NCBI GenBank assembly: GCA_964035575.1
Contig: OZ037870.1
Span: 248,001-312,000 of the forward strand
DNA length: 64,000 nucleotides
Source: Rhynchopus sp. YZ270_cl-10
Taxonomy: Eukaryota > Euglenozoa > Diplonemea > Diplonemida > Diplonemidae
Direction: 5' to 3'
Shown here piece after piece: positions 39,885-51,505 of the stretch. The number at the start of each line of letters is the position of its first letter. The stretch's first letter is position 1. Below the pieces are notes generated by a model. It ran no database searches. It was not told the origin of the DNA and worked only from the letters and a program-made list of their open reading frames with translations. The translations under genes and the position numbers were made by a program.

Positions 39885-40926
39885 TTGTGGTTTACCGAGG
39901 GAATAGCAAAGCCGGAACAATACAATCGATACCCCCACTTCCAGTGGGCTACTGTTAACTTAGTTGTACTGTGAACCTGCACACAGCTTCCCCCCGTCCC
40001 CAGGATTAGCGGAGAAACTGATTTTCCTGACCCAACACTCACCACCAACCTCTTCATCAGAAAATCGTTGTTTCACCTCTTTCAGCTTTTTGTGTTTTAA
40101 AAGCTTTTTGTATTTTTCAACTTCACTTTTTTCTTCCCCCGCAAGTACGAATGTTTAAAGCTGAAAGAAGTTGTGTACACCCGGCCAAGGTGTCTGATGT
40201 GCATCAGTGGGAACCAGACATGGACAACCCAAGGCTGCTCGCAGTGCGACTCGAGCAACGCCTCGTTGGAGGTCTTCGGCACCAGAGAGGGGGCGATGCT
40301 CTTTTCCGTGCCTTCGAGTTATTGGAAGGGTGGATATATGCGATGGCAAGCATGCAGGGCTCCCAGAGGTGGGGAAACACTCCGCTCGTACAACTCGGGA
40401 ACAGCCTCCTGCAGGAGGTGCTGATAACGTACCAATACGCCGCCGACGGAGTGCCCCGAGAATTTATCCTCAGGGGCCTAGCAGAGCAGAGCACTACCAT
40501 GCACCCGGTGAAGAGATTGGGGGCTCTTTACGTTCGACCTACCCCCTCTAGCAGGCAGTACCGGGGCAGTAGAGGCCCAACATTGCCGGGGAAGGTGAAG
40601 GTCATAGCCTGCCCTGTCACAGTAGAAACAGCAACAGCAACAGCAGAAGCTGCAACGACAACAGCTGGAACAGCAAGAACAACATCACAAGCGACATCGA
40701 CAGCAGAAGCTGCACCAATAGCAGCAGAAACAGCAGCAGCAACAGCAGCAGCAACAGCAGCAGCAACAGCAGCAGCAACAGCAGCAGCAACAGCAGCAAC
40801 AGCAGAAGCTGCAACGATAACAGCAGAAACAGCAACAGCAACAGCAGAAGCTGCAACAACAGCAGCAGGAACAGCAACAACAACATCACAAGCAACAACA
40901 ACAGCAGAAGCTGCAACGATAGCAGC

Positions 40927-40961
<35 letters not shown>

Positions 40962-43900
40962 AAACTGCAACAATAGCAGCAAAAACAACAACAACAACAT
41001 CACAAGCAACAACAACTACAGAAGCTGCAGCGACAGCAGCAGAAACAGCAACGGCATCACAAGCAACAGCAGCAGCAGAAGATGCTACAGCAACAACAGC
41101 AACGCGATACACAGCAGCAGCAGAAGGGGCCGCAGCAACAACAGCAGCAACGGCGGCAAAAACGACCCTCCCGCTACCTCATGGAGTTAACGACAGCGGC
41201 CTTGGCGGAGATGAACTTCTTCGCGGGACACTGCACCATGTGGTCAATCGCTACACCGATCGCGACGAGGACACGGTGGCGGTGAGCCTGTACGCGCGCA
41301 AGCAGTACCGCATCACCAAGCGGTCGCAGCACACCCGTCTTCCCTGCACTGACGAAGAACGAGCCTCCCCTTTGCATGCTGTGAACGATCCCCCCTTATG
41401 CCTGGACAAGGTGAAAAAGATGATGAAGCCGGTAGTCCTAGACCGCTTCAACCAGGTGTGGCAGACAACCTTCTTCCCCGAACGGGTTTCAGGTTCGGCA
41501 CCGATGCATCCTTCACGACTGAGTGTGGACCACGCCTCCATACTGCAGGAAACCAGTATTGCTGTGCGTGCGGATGGACCCGGTGTGTGCCACAATGTGC
41601 CATTCACTGTGGTGGAAGAGAAGCCCACAGGCCTCCGCCAACGCTTCATCCTTTGGACTCGGGAGGCCAACGACTGCCTGGACGAAGCGGGTTATGAAGC
41701 GAAGGTCCCACTTGGTCACGTGTCCCAGTACCTCTCGGCAGTAGAACAAGAGTGCGGGAGTGTCCGCGACCTCCGCTGTGGATTTTTCCAGGTCGAGATC
41801 CCGATGGAGGCCCGCCGCAACTTTCGTTTTCTTGACGACGCTGGTGTGTGGTGGGAGCTGACGAGATTGCCCATGGGTCACTCCTGTGCACCAGAACTGA
41901 TGCACACCATCACGGCAGTGATCGGAGGCGATACTGACTACGTCCGCGATGAGTACGCTATGAAGGAAGTTACCGTGCACACTTGGATCGACGGAGTTCG
42001 TTTGTGTGGTACGCGAGGTGACGTGGTGACGGCAACGAAGCGCATGGATGCGCGGGCTGCGAACTGCAGGGTCACATGGAAGCCTGAGGATTCGGTAACG
42101 GCGAGTGAGTCTTATGTGTTTATAGGCGTGAGTTTCGAACACGCGAAGAATTCTGTGACCCCTTCCCCAAAGTTAATTAAGAAATTGTTTTCCGTTGAGT
42201 TAAGTGTCGCGTCTGCCAGCACTCTTGAATCCCTGGCTGGTAGACTTCTTCACGCCACCGCCATTGCTGGGGTCTTCCCTGGCAAGTTTTGGTTTGCGGT
42301 AAAATTTTTGAGGCGTCTATCGAACGCGCTCAACACGGGCAGGCGTCTACCCAAGGACTCTGTCACGATTCCGCCCTCTGTGCGGAAGGAACTTGCCAGT
42401 TGGCGCTCCGCTGTGTGCGAGCCCCGAATATTCACCCCCCCCTCCCCTCACTCCTCCCTCTCTATTTTTATTGATGCCTCCCTAAGCGGGTGGGGTGGGG
42501 TCATCGTGGACCGTCGCGACAATGAGTTGGACATTGTGGGTGCTAGTTGGGACTCGCAGGAGTCAAAGCTGCACATTAATGAGCTCGAAGCGCTTGCACT
42601 GCGAAACACGATTGCCGCCATCCCTCACTCTGCAGCTGGTGGCAAAGTGGATGTCTGGGTCGACAACACCTCTGTGGTGGGTGTTGCCCGTAAGAAAATT
42701 TGTGCCGCTTCTAAGATTCTAAACGATGCGGTGGTGCATGCCCTCACGCATCTTGAACACTTACGCTGTGCGGTTGCATTGCAATGGATCAGCACCAAAT
42801 TGAACCCAGCGGACAAACCTTCTAGGGTCCCCCTTTCGTCCCTCTCTTCCCCCAGCCTCGCTCTCGAGGTCCAACGTGCGGTGCGGTACTTTTTTACTGG
42901 CGGCGGGGCGGATTCGACTAGCGCCAGCTAGCCGTTTACCCCAACGTCATTTTGCAAGTAATAAAGGAAAAGTAATAAAGGAAAAGAGATCATTTGGAGA
43001 GGCCAAAGTTATTCTTGTGGTTTACCGAGGGAATAGCAAAGCCGGAACAATACAATCGATACCCCCACTTCCAGTGGGCTACTGTTAACTTAGTTGTACT
43101 GTGAACCTGCACACAGCTTCCCCCCGTCCCCAGGATTAGCGGAGAAACTGATTTTCCTGACCCAACACTCACCACCAACCTCTTCATCAGAAAATCGTTG
43201 TTTCACCTCTTTCAGCTTTTTGTGTTTTAAAAGCTTTTTGTATTTCCCGCCCTCCCACACCTCCGCCTCTGGCGGGACTTTCTCTCAAGGTCTTGTTGGT
43301 TGTCCTGGTATTGGGTACGGGGTATTATTTTGTATTTTCTCCCCGATTTTTCGCGTTATTGTGTTTATTTCTTTGTCCACGTCTCTCCCTAACGCGTGGA
43401 GTCGCCGGATACCTAGTAGCAATTCCGCGCCCCCCAAGGGCCTGGTTTACGGGTGTTGCGGTATCAGGTGGCAGGTACGCGTTTTGGTAGTGATTCCCGT
43501 TTATGCCGACACGGAGCATTTTCTAGTTTTCTCTTATGTTCGTTCCCACCTTCAGTGGTTTTCTCTTGCTATGGCGGTGCTTGACCAACACACCAGCGTT
43601 TCGTTGGACAAGTGTTCCGCGCTTTCAGCTTTTTGTATGGCGCAACGCAGAAGCTAGCGACTAATGATGTTTGTTTCACCTCTTTCGGCTTGGGCTTTTT
43701 CTTTTTAACCCCCCTTACTTTTTGGGGTTGCTGTTCAACGGGAAACTTCCACGCCCAACACCTACCATCACGATTAATTAGGTTTGGGTGGTTTTCCCTT
43801 TCCGCCTTTTGTGTCTTAAAAGCTTTTGTATTTTCCCGCCCTCCCACACCTCCGCCTCCAGCGGATTCGACTAGCGCCAGCTAGCCGTTTACCCCAACGT

Positions 43901-43967
43901 CATTTTGCAAGTAATAAAGGAAAAGTAATAAAGGAAAAGAGATCATTTGGAGAGGCCAAAGTTATTC
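39885..43967 (+). mobile_element. DIRS-order retroelement (VIPER/TATE/Ngaro-like), young copy
   Basis: The 4.1-kb element has split direct repeats in the order A1 (39,885-40,115), ORF, B1 (42,908-43,014) joined to A2 (43,015-43,245), then B2 (43,861-43,967). This is the A1-B1A2-B2 arrangement known from PAT, Ngaro and VIPER-type tyrosine-recombinase retroelements. A1/A2 and B1/B2 appear identical by eye, which suggests a recent insertion. Recognised parts are an N-terminal region, reverse transcriptase and RNase H; I did not recognise a recombinase part. The long ORF looks whole. The element lies within a (CCA)n tract of a kelch gene and is oriented opposite to all host genes. Confidence 0.8.
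40151..42931 (+). CDS. retroelement ORF: reverse transcriptase and RNase H
   Basis: One open frame of 926 codons inside the retroelement. The N-terminal ~150 residues are of unknown type (gag-like position). A long Thr/Ala-rich segment encoded by CAACAGC-type repeats follows (about 40,620-41,160). The reverse transcriptase region lies in the middle (WELTRLPMGHSCAPELMHTI) and the RNase H-like region is C-terminal (IFIDASLSGWGGVIV, KLHINELEALALRNTI). The order RT-RNase H without integrase fits DIRS-order elements of trypanosomatids (VIPER, TATE). It looks uninterrupted. Confidence 0.75.
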
Positions 43968-44101
43968 CCACCACCACCACCACCACCACCACCACCACCA
44001 CCACCACCACCACCACCACCACCACCACCACCACCACCACCACCACCACCACCACCACCACCACCACCACCACCACCACCACCACCACCACCACCACCAC
44101 C
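43968..44101 (+). repeat. (CCA)n microsatellite right of the retroelement
   Basis: About 44 uninterrupted units, continuing the tract that lies left of the element. It is read as Gly codons (GGT) by the interrupted gene. Confidence 0.95.
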
Positions 44102-46416
44102 GGTGAGCGTGTGCTCCTTCAGGTTTACTTCTATGTCGGTGCAGACCTCCCATGCATTCTTCGAGAGATGATAGAGCAGAACAGATGTGCCGCCGGACAC
44201 GACAACGCACTCTGGTGAGAGCAATGCAGCTGCGTGCCCGCTTAACGCAAAGGGCATGGGTGGCAAGGTTCGAACCTTCACCGCCACCCCTCCGGACATG
44301 GAGACATGACATGCCGTAGCCAAGGCAGTGTCGTGCACACACCCTTCCCCCTCTTCAGGAACGGCGCCACCGCACAGAACCACTCCGTCTGGAACAGCCA
44401 CCGCAGCGTGACCCCGCAGAGCACGGTATCGTGAGAGAGAGGCCCCAGCCCCAAACCCACCCCACCGTACCGAAGATGCGGAAACCTCCCCAACACCTTC
44501 CTCACTGCAATGATGTACTAAACAACCCCCTTTGGGTGTCCCATGAAACGACAGAGAGTGGTGACACAGACCATCCTGCGGTCTCTTCACCTTTGCCGCC
44601 CTCGATTGCTTCATAATTTCGAGGGTGTAAACCGTATCCCTCACCTCCCTTTGCAACCCAACGTCTTCCTCGGATGCCACGTATGGTGCGGATCCATGCT
44701 GCACACCGCTTCCTTCCCTTTCCGCTATCTCTTCCTCTACGTCAAATGGAGCTGACACATCAGTAGACATCCCACCTTTGCAACAAACCCTTACCTCGAC
44801 AGACCCAACCCACTCTGTGTCTCGGAGCACCGCTGCTTCGAGTTGTGTGCACCACATATCCTCCTCTTCTCGAAGCTTCCCCCATAATGGAATAAACGCT
44901 GTCCCACCAGAGACCTGGATGATGACGGTGCTACGTTCAATGACGGCGAGAGGTGTGTGTGGAAGGTGTTGTACCGTGCCGCCGTCTCCGTTGGGGATGA
45001 TGGGGGAGATGAGAGCTGAGGTGTTGTCTACGTCTATCGTGACAGTGTGGATGTGGGGTTCGGAAAGAGAATTCGGTTTGCAAAGCGGGCCTGCTGTCCA
45101 CACCTCTGAAGGCAGAATTGGTGAAAGGTGCCGCCTGAGGGCAACCAAATATCGCGCTGTGAGCGTCGTTTTGGTGCAAAGATATTGTGTGCATTTCAGC
45201 TTCACATCGGTGTTTGTTAATGCGCGAAGAGGGTAACGTAACGACCCATTTCCACCACAGAACTCCAAATCCCCGCCTTTCGGTTCGATGTACCCATATA
45301 GATACTCCTTCCCTTCGAGAATCTGTGTCACTTCATCGTATTGCAACGCATCCTCCACGCTTGGCTTTTCTGTTAATTTAGAAGAATATCGTCCAAAGGC
45401 AAACACATTTCTACTTTTTGTGTTCACATCACTTAAGATCCCTTGCCGCAGGGTTTTCAATCTTCGATATGCACTGCATGTTGCAGAAAGCGATACAACC
45501 GCGAAAGTGATAGATGAATCAAGAATGGTGGTGTGGAGAGAAATGCCACCTTCTGTGGTCCCACTGTGGGTGTGTCCAATATGAAAGCGGAACGACCTGC
45601 GTGACAGAAGGAGGGCCGTCGGAGGGGACGTCTGATGGACCACACAGTGCGTCGATTTGAGGGTCGAGAGCACATTGTTAAGGTGCCTCTCCTCCTCGAT
45701 ACGAAGACACACCACATCCGCACCCTGCACCACACCACGCAACCGTTCTGCACAAAACACCCCCACCCCCACCACATGGCACACCACACACACCCCCTCC
45801 TCCCCTACCGACGACACCACACGGCACACCTCCCCAATACATTCTCTTCCCCCAACCTCATGCCCACCACCAGCAATGCGAAATCTACCTTCCAAAGCGT
45901 CACCACGTTTGGGTACATGAGAGATGGTCAGAGGATGCGAAGTCATCAGGGCACGGTAAAATATGTCGGCATCTGTTCGAGAAAAGGGAAGACGCAGGGT
46001 GTTCCCAGAAACGGAAACAACAATGGTGGTGACATCTGTAACAATCCGGTCAATGTGGAGCACTTCCTCTACAGGATAGCTTTCGTCACCAAGGGTGAAG
46101 GAGCGGGTGAATGCGTCGAAGAATACGCATTTGCGTTTTGCGACGCACTTCGACAAACGACGTGGCAACCTGGATAAGGGAAACACCAGCTTGAGGGCGC
46201 TTGCGTTCTCTGCCGCCAACCACGCAGCCTGCAAGGTGCATGAGGATGCCCTTCCCCACCCTCCTCCTCTTCCTCCTCACTCCCTGACACCCACTCCAAC
46301 TCCTGTTCCAACAGTGCTGCCTCAGCAAACACCTCGTATTCCTCTAAAGCACAATGACAAATAGGATGTACATCAGTGTCCTTATCAACACAGTACAAAG
46401 CATCAAACCCAAACAT
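43968..46416 (-). pseudogene. 5' part of the kelch-repeat gene, ending at the retroelement
   Basis: The likely start is the ATG at 46,416 (MFGFDALYCVDKDTDVHPI) after a C/T tract and AAACAAG. The first frame runs to about 46,291 (ALLEQELEW). The main frame from about 46,228 runs about 700 residues and enters a Gly tract at 44,101. The change of frame could be a 62-nt intron (46,229-46,290, GTGTCA...TTGCAG, phase 0) or a small frameshift; the donor is unlike the others here. The protein has no recognised N-terminal domain, then kelch units (RGHAAVAVPDGVVLCGGAV and SGHAAALLSPECVVVSGGT). The insertion cuts the gene between kelch units in the poly-Gly linker. Confidence 0.65.
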
Positions 46417-46710
46417 TCTTGTTTCTTTTCGCGAAGGGGAGCAAAAACGAAAAAGAACAGAACAGCTGACAGCAGAGACGAACCTAACTAAAAGCCTCAC
46501 TGTCTTCCACCTTAGGTATCTAGAGCCGATCCTCAGCAGACCTCATGAGAAGCCTCAATATGAGGGGCAACCTGGTGGGGAACGTGGCTAACAACACTCA
46601 CCTGTGGCGAAATTCGTTCAGATGGGAAAAAGGTGATTTCCTAGGGGGGTTTGGCTAGGAAAAATGGGGCAGTAGGTGTAACAGGGGGAAAAGTTTGCGT
46701 TATTTTTAGT

Positions 46711-46926
46711 TCAATTTTTTTCTGTTTTTTTAATGCATGTGAATGAACCGATGGGGGAATACTGACAAAATGTATGAAGAAAAAAAGGGGGAGACATGAT
46801 AACACTATTTGAGAGTGATTCCTTCGTTCCCACCGACTCAGTTTCTCTTTCCTGTTGGTTGGGTCCCTCATTGCCGTCATTCTTACTCTTCTCTGCGAAG
46901 TCAGAGAGCCCTTTGCCCTTAGTCAC
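46711..46926 (-). pseudogene. decayed relative of the Gly/Lys-rich small protein
   Basis: The minus strand reads TKGKGLSDFAEKSKNDGNEG from 46,922 downward. This parallels KGKGFSDFDSGKGKKDGKKG of the gene at 54,634-55,186, and DNA similarity spans about 46,805-46,922. The Gly/Lys repeat has been lost and the upstream part has been replaced by the ankyrin 3' module, so it looks like a truncated duplicate carried with the ankyrin array. No start codon or exon 1 was seen. Confidence 0.5.
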
Positions 46927-47427
46927 TTCATTTCAAGCTGTTTGCAACATTTTATTGTATGCGCCACTCGGGTTTACAACCTTTTGGCGTTGAACAAAAA
47001 CAAGACACGTGTCTTATGTATTTCAAACGGAAACAAGCACACATTTGGGGTCTTTTTTTTCAAGAAAATTCACAAAACATTCACAAAATACTCACTACCA
47101 ATTCACATTACTTCACAAAAAAATCACACAAATTATTTTATTGTCCCTTTGTCAAAATCTCTTTGTCTATTTTTCCTGCATTTTATATTCTCTTCTTGGA
47201 CTTTCTTTTGTTTTGGTTGTTTGTTAGAAACGCTCAATCGCCTATCGAGTTCTGTTTTCAGGTGTATCCATGGAAAGACAGTATCATATGTGATACCGGG
47301 GGTAATTTATGGAGGGGAAGATCACTCACGAGAGACCGTTGATTAGGGAGTTGAACAGAACAGGTGGAACCTTCTCCACCAAAGATGACCCGCGTATTAT
47401 ACATCGCCTGTGACAGCATGCCTCTGC
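46927..47427. other. spacer 3' of ankyrin copy 4
   Basis: This starts with a shortened ankyrin 3' module (about 46,925-47,040). AT-rich unique sequence with no gene follows, then the shared terminal block (47,330-47,420: TTGAACAGAACAGGTGGAAC and onward) that leads into the stop codon of copy 4. Confidence 0.6.
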
Positions 47428-49209
47428 TCACTCCTCGTACCGTGCAAGGTAGTCGCTCCACTTCATGCGGTGTTTGGAGCTGACGTGCCGCCGCACAGAC
47501 GCCTCTGACGCAAACGGGACACCTGCAGCTGTCTGTGCAACGCCACATTCACGGCAGGAGTGCTCCGTCGCGTCCTCCTCCTCCTCGCTCCCCTGCTCCT
47601 CCTCCGCAGTCTCCGTTGCTTCCTCCACTTCCAGCTCCTCCCGTTTCCTCTTCACCCCTCTGCTCTCCTGACCAGGTGGCGTCTTTGCAAGGCGCCCACG
47701 CAGCAGCGACGCAGTCTCCTCTGACCAAGACTCCGCAAGTGCGAGGCAGGTCATCCCACCGCTCGTCATGTGCAGCGGGTCTGCCCCGTTGTCGAGGAGC
47801 ACCTCGCAGATGTCGAGGCTGCCCTTCAGCACAGCCCGCTCCAGAGCGGTGGTGGCACCGCCGTCCACCTTTGCACCGTGCTTCAGCAGCAGCTTCACCG
47901 CAGACACCTTCCTTGAGGAGGCTGCATGCGCAAGACACGTCCATCCCTTTGTGTCCTCCACCTCCAGGTCTGGTGTCGTCGCCTCAAGCACAAGCTTCAG
48001 ACCACACAGAGCAGCCTTCCCTGCAATGTGCATCAGAACTGTCTGCCCGTTGTCGCTCTTCTGGTTGATGTCAAGTCTGTCGCTTTGCAGAAGTGCCTGC
48101 AGGTTCCGCCAGGACCGGTTCTTAGCCACGTGCATTGTGAGTGTGTCGCCGCATTCATCAAAGACGTTGGGATTTGCACCCAAGGACACAAGCTTTGCCA
48201 CGTGCTCATGTTCGTCTGTATCCTGCACTGCGCGTGTCAAATGAGTATTGTTCCTATCCGAGCACACAGTGTCAATGTCCATCCCGCATGCCAAGAGCAA
48301 CTCCATGATCAACCAGTTGTCCCCGTAAAAGAGACGCTTGCCTAGATGGCTGAAATACTTACCCCTGCGTAGATAGGCATTTGAGTCAGCACCCTTCTGC
48401 ACCAACACCTGCAATGTCTCGAGTGGAATAGGTGTGCATAACTCACTGAGCACATCACTGTCGACAGCAGCACCGTGTTCCAACAGCATCGACAGCAGGT
48501 TCATGTGCTCCTTCAGATCCCCTCGACCACACAATGCCGTCACTGTGCCGTCAAGGGGAGACACGGGAATGAGTGCCTTGCAGTACGGTACCGCATCCAC
48601 TTTCACATCGTCGGATCCGAGATTACTTGGGTGCCCATAGAACCAACAAGTCGGCACAATAAATGCCTTCAACAAATGGTTCTTCAATCTGTCAGACCCA
48701 CGTGCAATTGCGGCATCGACAAGGGTTGTCATGTGGCTCTCACTCCTCCAGTTACAGAGCGTCAGGGCACTTGCACCCAAAAGCACATCGTGGTCCACGA
48801 TCAGGCTAAGCACATTGCGGTCTCGCAAAGGGTCGACACATCTGTGTATATCCTCTATATTAACACCAGCCTGCAGCAACAACCCAACAACATGGTATCT
48901 TCTACTGATTGTTGCTCTGAGAACACTGTCCCAAACAAGGGGGATGCCAAGCTTCACCAGCTCCTGTACGGCAACAGCCTTGGGGGACGACACAACCTCC
49001 ACACAGCTACCCGCACTGAGGTGCGCCACACTCTCGTCGTCGTCAAGGGAAATGCCCTCGGGGACCAAACGCATCTCAAAGGCATCCCCCACACCACTCA
49101 GGTGTGCAGCAACAACACCCCGCACCACGCGACGCAGCTCCCCTATGCGTGCCTCACCCGACAGCTCGCACAGCTCCTCGTGCACACCGCATTTCACATG
49201 AAACTCCAT
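47428..49209 (-). CDS. ankyrin-repeat protein with C-terminal C2H2 finger, copy 4
   Basis: 593 residues, start at 49,209. The ends match the family. The centre (GIPLVWDSVLRATISRRYHVV, NIEDIHRCVDPLRDRNVLSL and a segment with PTCWFYGHPSNLGS) is the most divergent of the six, and one ankyrin linker is longer (FSHLGKRLFYGDNWLIMELL). The basic and acidic linker and the finger (CRECG...RRHVSSKH) are intact. It is the first copy to the right of the kelch locus. Confidence 0.85.
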   Translation of the reverse strand: MEFHVKCGVHEELCELSGEARIGELRRVVRGVVAAHLSGVGDAFEMRLVPEGISLDDDESVAHLSAGSCVEVVSSPKAVAVQELVKLGIPLVWDSVLRATISRRYHVVGLLLQAGVNIEDIHRCVDPLRDRNVLSLIVDHDVLLGASALTLCNWRSESHMTTLVDAAIARGSDRLKNHLLKAFIVPTCWFYGHPSNLGSDDVKVDAVPYCKALIPVSPLDGTVTALCGRGDLKEHMNLLSMLLEHGAAVDSDVLSELCTPIPLETLQVLVQKGADSNAYLRRGKYFSHLGKRLFYGDNWLIMELLLACGMDIDTVCSDRNNTHLTRAVQDTDEHEHVAKLVSLGANPNVFDECGDTLTMHVAKNRSWRNLQALLQSDRLDINQKSDNGQTVLMHIAGKAALCGLKLVLEATTPDLEVEDTKGWTCLAHAASSRKVSAVKLLLKHGAKVDGGATTALERAVLKGSLDICEVLLDNGADPLHMTSGGMTCLALAESWSEETASLLRGRLAKTPPGQESRGVKRKREELEVEEATETAEEEQGSEEEEDATEHSCRECGVAQTAAGVPFASEASVRRHVSSKHRMKWSDYLARYEE

Positions 49210-49840
49210 CGGTGAAGGGGAAGGGAAGGGTTCTGTGCAAGGAAGGGAAGGGTGGGTGGGGTGGTACAGGGCCATGCAGTCGGTTGTGTGGGAAAGCAGT
49301 TCTTTTGTGTTGTGACGACACCTTGTCGCTTCTTGAGGCATGACAAAAAAGGAAACTATACTCCCGCCAGTTCAACATTATACTGGGGATACAATCAGCC
49401 AGACAGGAAAAGTAAAAACAAAGGAAACACAAAAAAGTCCGACACAAGCACACACCTCGGTGCAGGTGTAACACGAAGTTGGTTCGCCAAGCTGAAGTGC
49501 CTGACGATTCCTCGAAGCAAAATACACGGTGAGGGATAGAATGGGAATATAAACTTCGTGGTTCACAACTGATCATAAAAGCAGTTGCTGCTTTTTCACC
49601 AGACAGTGCGCAGAAGTTACCTCATTTCAATCTTGTCGCAACGTATGCGCCACTCGGGTTCAACGAGTACAAGACACGTGTCTTTGTGTTTCAAACGGAA
49701 ACTGCAATCCCACATCCTTTTTTGCGATAGTGTCAGTTGTGTGGGAAAGCAGTTCTTTTGTGTTGGTGACGACACCTTGTCTGAGATCAGAAAAGACTCA
49801 CGATAGACCGTTCGTTGGCGCAAGGGAATGATTAGGAGTA
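49210..49840. other. spacer between ankyrin copies 4 and 5
   Basis: It carries the shared 5' block, a partial 3' module (49,585-49,700) with a local deletion, and a fragment of another copy's 5' region (GTTGTGTGGGAAAGCAGTTC at about 49,737-49,756). It therefore records unequal exchange between spacers. No gene was seen. Confidence 0.6.
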
Positions 49841-51505
49841 CTACGGAACAGATAGAACCTTCTCCACCAAAGATGAACTGCATGTGACAGCATGGCAGGA
49901 GTGCTCCGTCGCGTCCTCCTCCTCCTCGCTCCCCTGCTCCTCCTCTGCAGTCTCCGTTGCTTCCTCCACTTCCAGCTCCTCCCGTTTCCTCTTCACCCCT
50001 CTGCTCTCCTGACCAGGTGGCGTCTTTGCAAGGCGCCCACGCAGCAGCTCCGCAGTCTCCTCTGAGTAAGACTCCGCAAGTGCGAGGCAGGTCATCCCAC
50101 CGCTCGTCATGTGCAGCGGGTCTGCCCCGTTGTCGAGGAGCACCTCGCAGATGTCGAGGCTGCCCTTCACCACAGCCCGCTCCAGAGCGGTGGTGACACC
50201 GCCGTTCACCTTTGCACCGTGCTCCAGCAGCAGCTTCACCGCAGACACCTTCCTTGAGGAGGCTGCATGCGCAAGACACGTCCACCCCCTTGTGTCCTCC
50301 ACCTCCAGGTCTGGTGTCGTCGCCTCAAACACAAGCCCCATACCACACAGAGCAGCCTTGCCTGCAATGTACATCAGAACTGTCTGCCCGTTGGCGCTCT
50401 TCTGGTTGATGTCAAGTCTGTCGCTTTGCAGAAGTGCCTGCAGGTTCCGCCAGAACCGCTTCTTAGCCACGTGCATTGTGAGTGTGTCGCCGCATTCATC
50501 AAAGACGTTGGGATTTGCACCCAAGGACACAAGCTTTGCCACATGTTCATGTGCATCTGCATCTTCCACTGCGCGGGCCAAAAGTGTGCTCTTCCTATCC
50601 GAGCACACAGTGTCAATGTCCATCCCGCATGCCAAGAGCGACTCAATGATCAACCAGTAGTCGACATTCCGACGCTTACGCAGATAGGCATTTGGGTCAG
50701 CACCCTTCTGCACCAACACCTGCAATGTCTCGAGTGGAATAGGTGTGCATAACTCACTGAGCACATCACTGTCGACAGCAGCACCGTGTTCCAACAGCAT
50801 CGACAGCAGGTTCATGTACTGGTTCAGATCCCCTCGACCACACAATATCTTCACTGTGCCGTCAAGGGGAGACACGGGAATGAGTGCCTCGCAGTATGGT
50901 ACCGCTTTCCCCGTATCGGCCCACTCCTTTGTTACACGTGCAAGAAGTGCCTTCAACAAATGGTTCTTGAATCTGTCAGACCCACGTGCAAGTGTGGCAT
51001 CGACAAGGGTTCCCGTGTGGCTCTCCCGACAAATCGAAAGGGTACGTTCACACAAAAGAATGTCGTGGTCCACGATCAGGTTAAGCACAGTTGGGTCCTT
51101 GAAGGGGAGGACAAAGGTTTCAAACGTGCCCAGAAACATGCTTCCTCTGACAAAGGTAACACCAGCCTGCAGCAACAACCCAACAACATCGTAGCTTTCA
51201 CTCTGTGTTGCTGTGACAACACTCTCCCAAACAAGTCGGATGCCACGCTTCACCAGCTCCTGTACGGCAACAGCCTTGGGGGACACCACAACCTCCACAC
51301 AGCCACCCGCACTGAGGTGTGCCACACTCTCGTCGTCGTCAAGGGAAATGCCCTCGGGGACCAAACGCATCTCGAAGGCATCCCCCACACCACTCAGGTG
51401 TGCAGCAACAACACCCCGCACCACGCGACGCAGCTCCCCTATGCGTGCCTCACCCGACAGCTCGCACAGCTCCTCGTGCACACCACATTTCACATGAAAC
51501 TCCAT
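49841..51505 (-). CDS. ankyrin-repeat protein, copy 5, lacking the zinc finger
   Basis: 554 residues, start at 51,505. The central part is nearly that of copy 2. The ankyrin units and the KRKREELEVEE linker are intact, but after DATEHSC the frame runs into former 3' flanking DNA (HAVTCSSSLVEKVLSVP) and stops. The segment with the C2H2 finger and normal stop is missing by a deletion of about 120 bp that joins CAGCATG to GCAGGAGTG. Copy 6 has the same junction. A shortened protein is still encoded, so it may be functional without DNA or RNA binding. Confidence 0.8.
   Translation of the reverse strand: MEFHVKCGVHEELCELSGEARIGELRRVVRGVVAAHLSGVGDAFEMRLVPEGISLDDDESVAHLSAGGCVEVVVSPKAVAVQELVKRGIRLVWESVVTATQSESYDVVGLLLQAGVTFVRGSMFLGTFETFVLPFKDPTVLNLIVDHDILLCERTLSICRESHTGTLVDATLARGSDRFKNHLLKALLARVTKEWADTGKAVPYCEALIPVSPLDGTVKILCGRGDLNQYMNLLSMLLEHGAAVDSDVLSELCTPIPLETLQVLVQKGADPNAYLRKRRNVDYWLIIESLLACGMDIDTVCSDRKSTLLARAVEDADAHEHVAKLVSLGANPNVFDECGDTLTMHVAKKRFWRNLQALLQSDRLDINQKSANGQTVLMYIAGKAALCGMGLVFEATTPDLEVEDTRGWTCLAHAASSRKVSAVKLLLEHGAKVNGGVTTALERAVVKGSLDICEVLLDNGADPLHMTSGGMTCLALAESYSEETAELLRGRLAKTPPGQESRGVKRKREELEVEEATETAEEEQGSEEEEDATEHSCHAVTCSSSLVEKVLSVP

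Noticed and set aside
39430-39970. Long frames of poly-Pro, poly-His, poly-Thr, poly-Val and poly-Trp
   Set aside because: They are the six readings of the (ACC)n tract; only the Gly reading continues into kelch-like sequence.
39885-43967. Reading the retroelement as an ordinary LTR element
   Set aside because: The repeats are split (A1, B1A2, B2) instead of identical terminal repeats, and RT is followed by RNase H without integrase, which fits the DIRS order.
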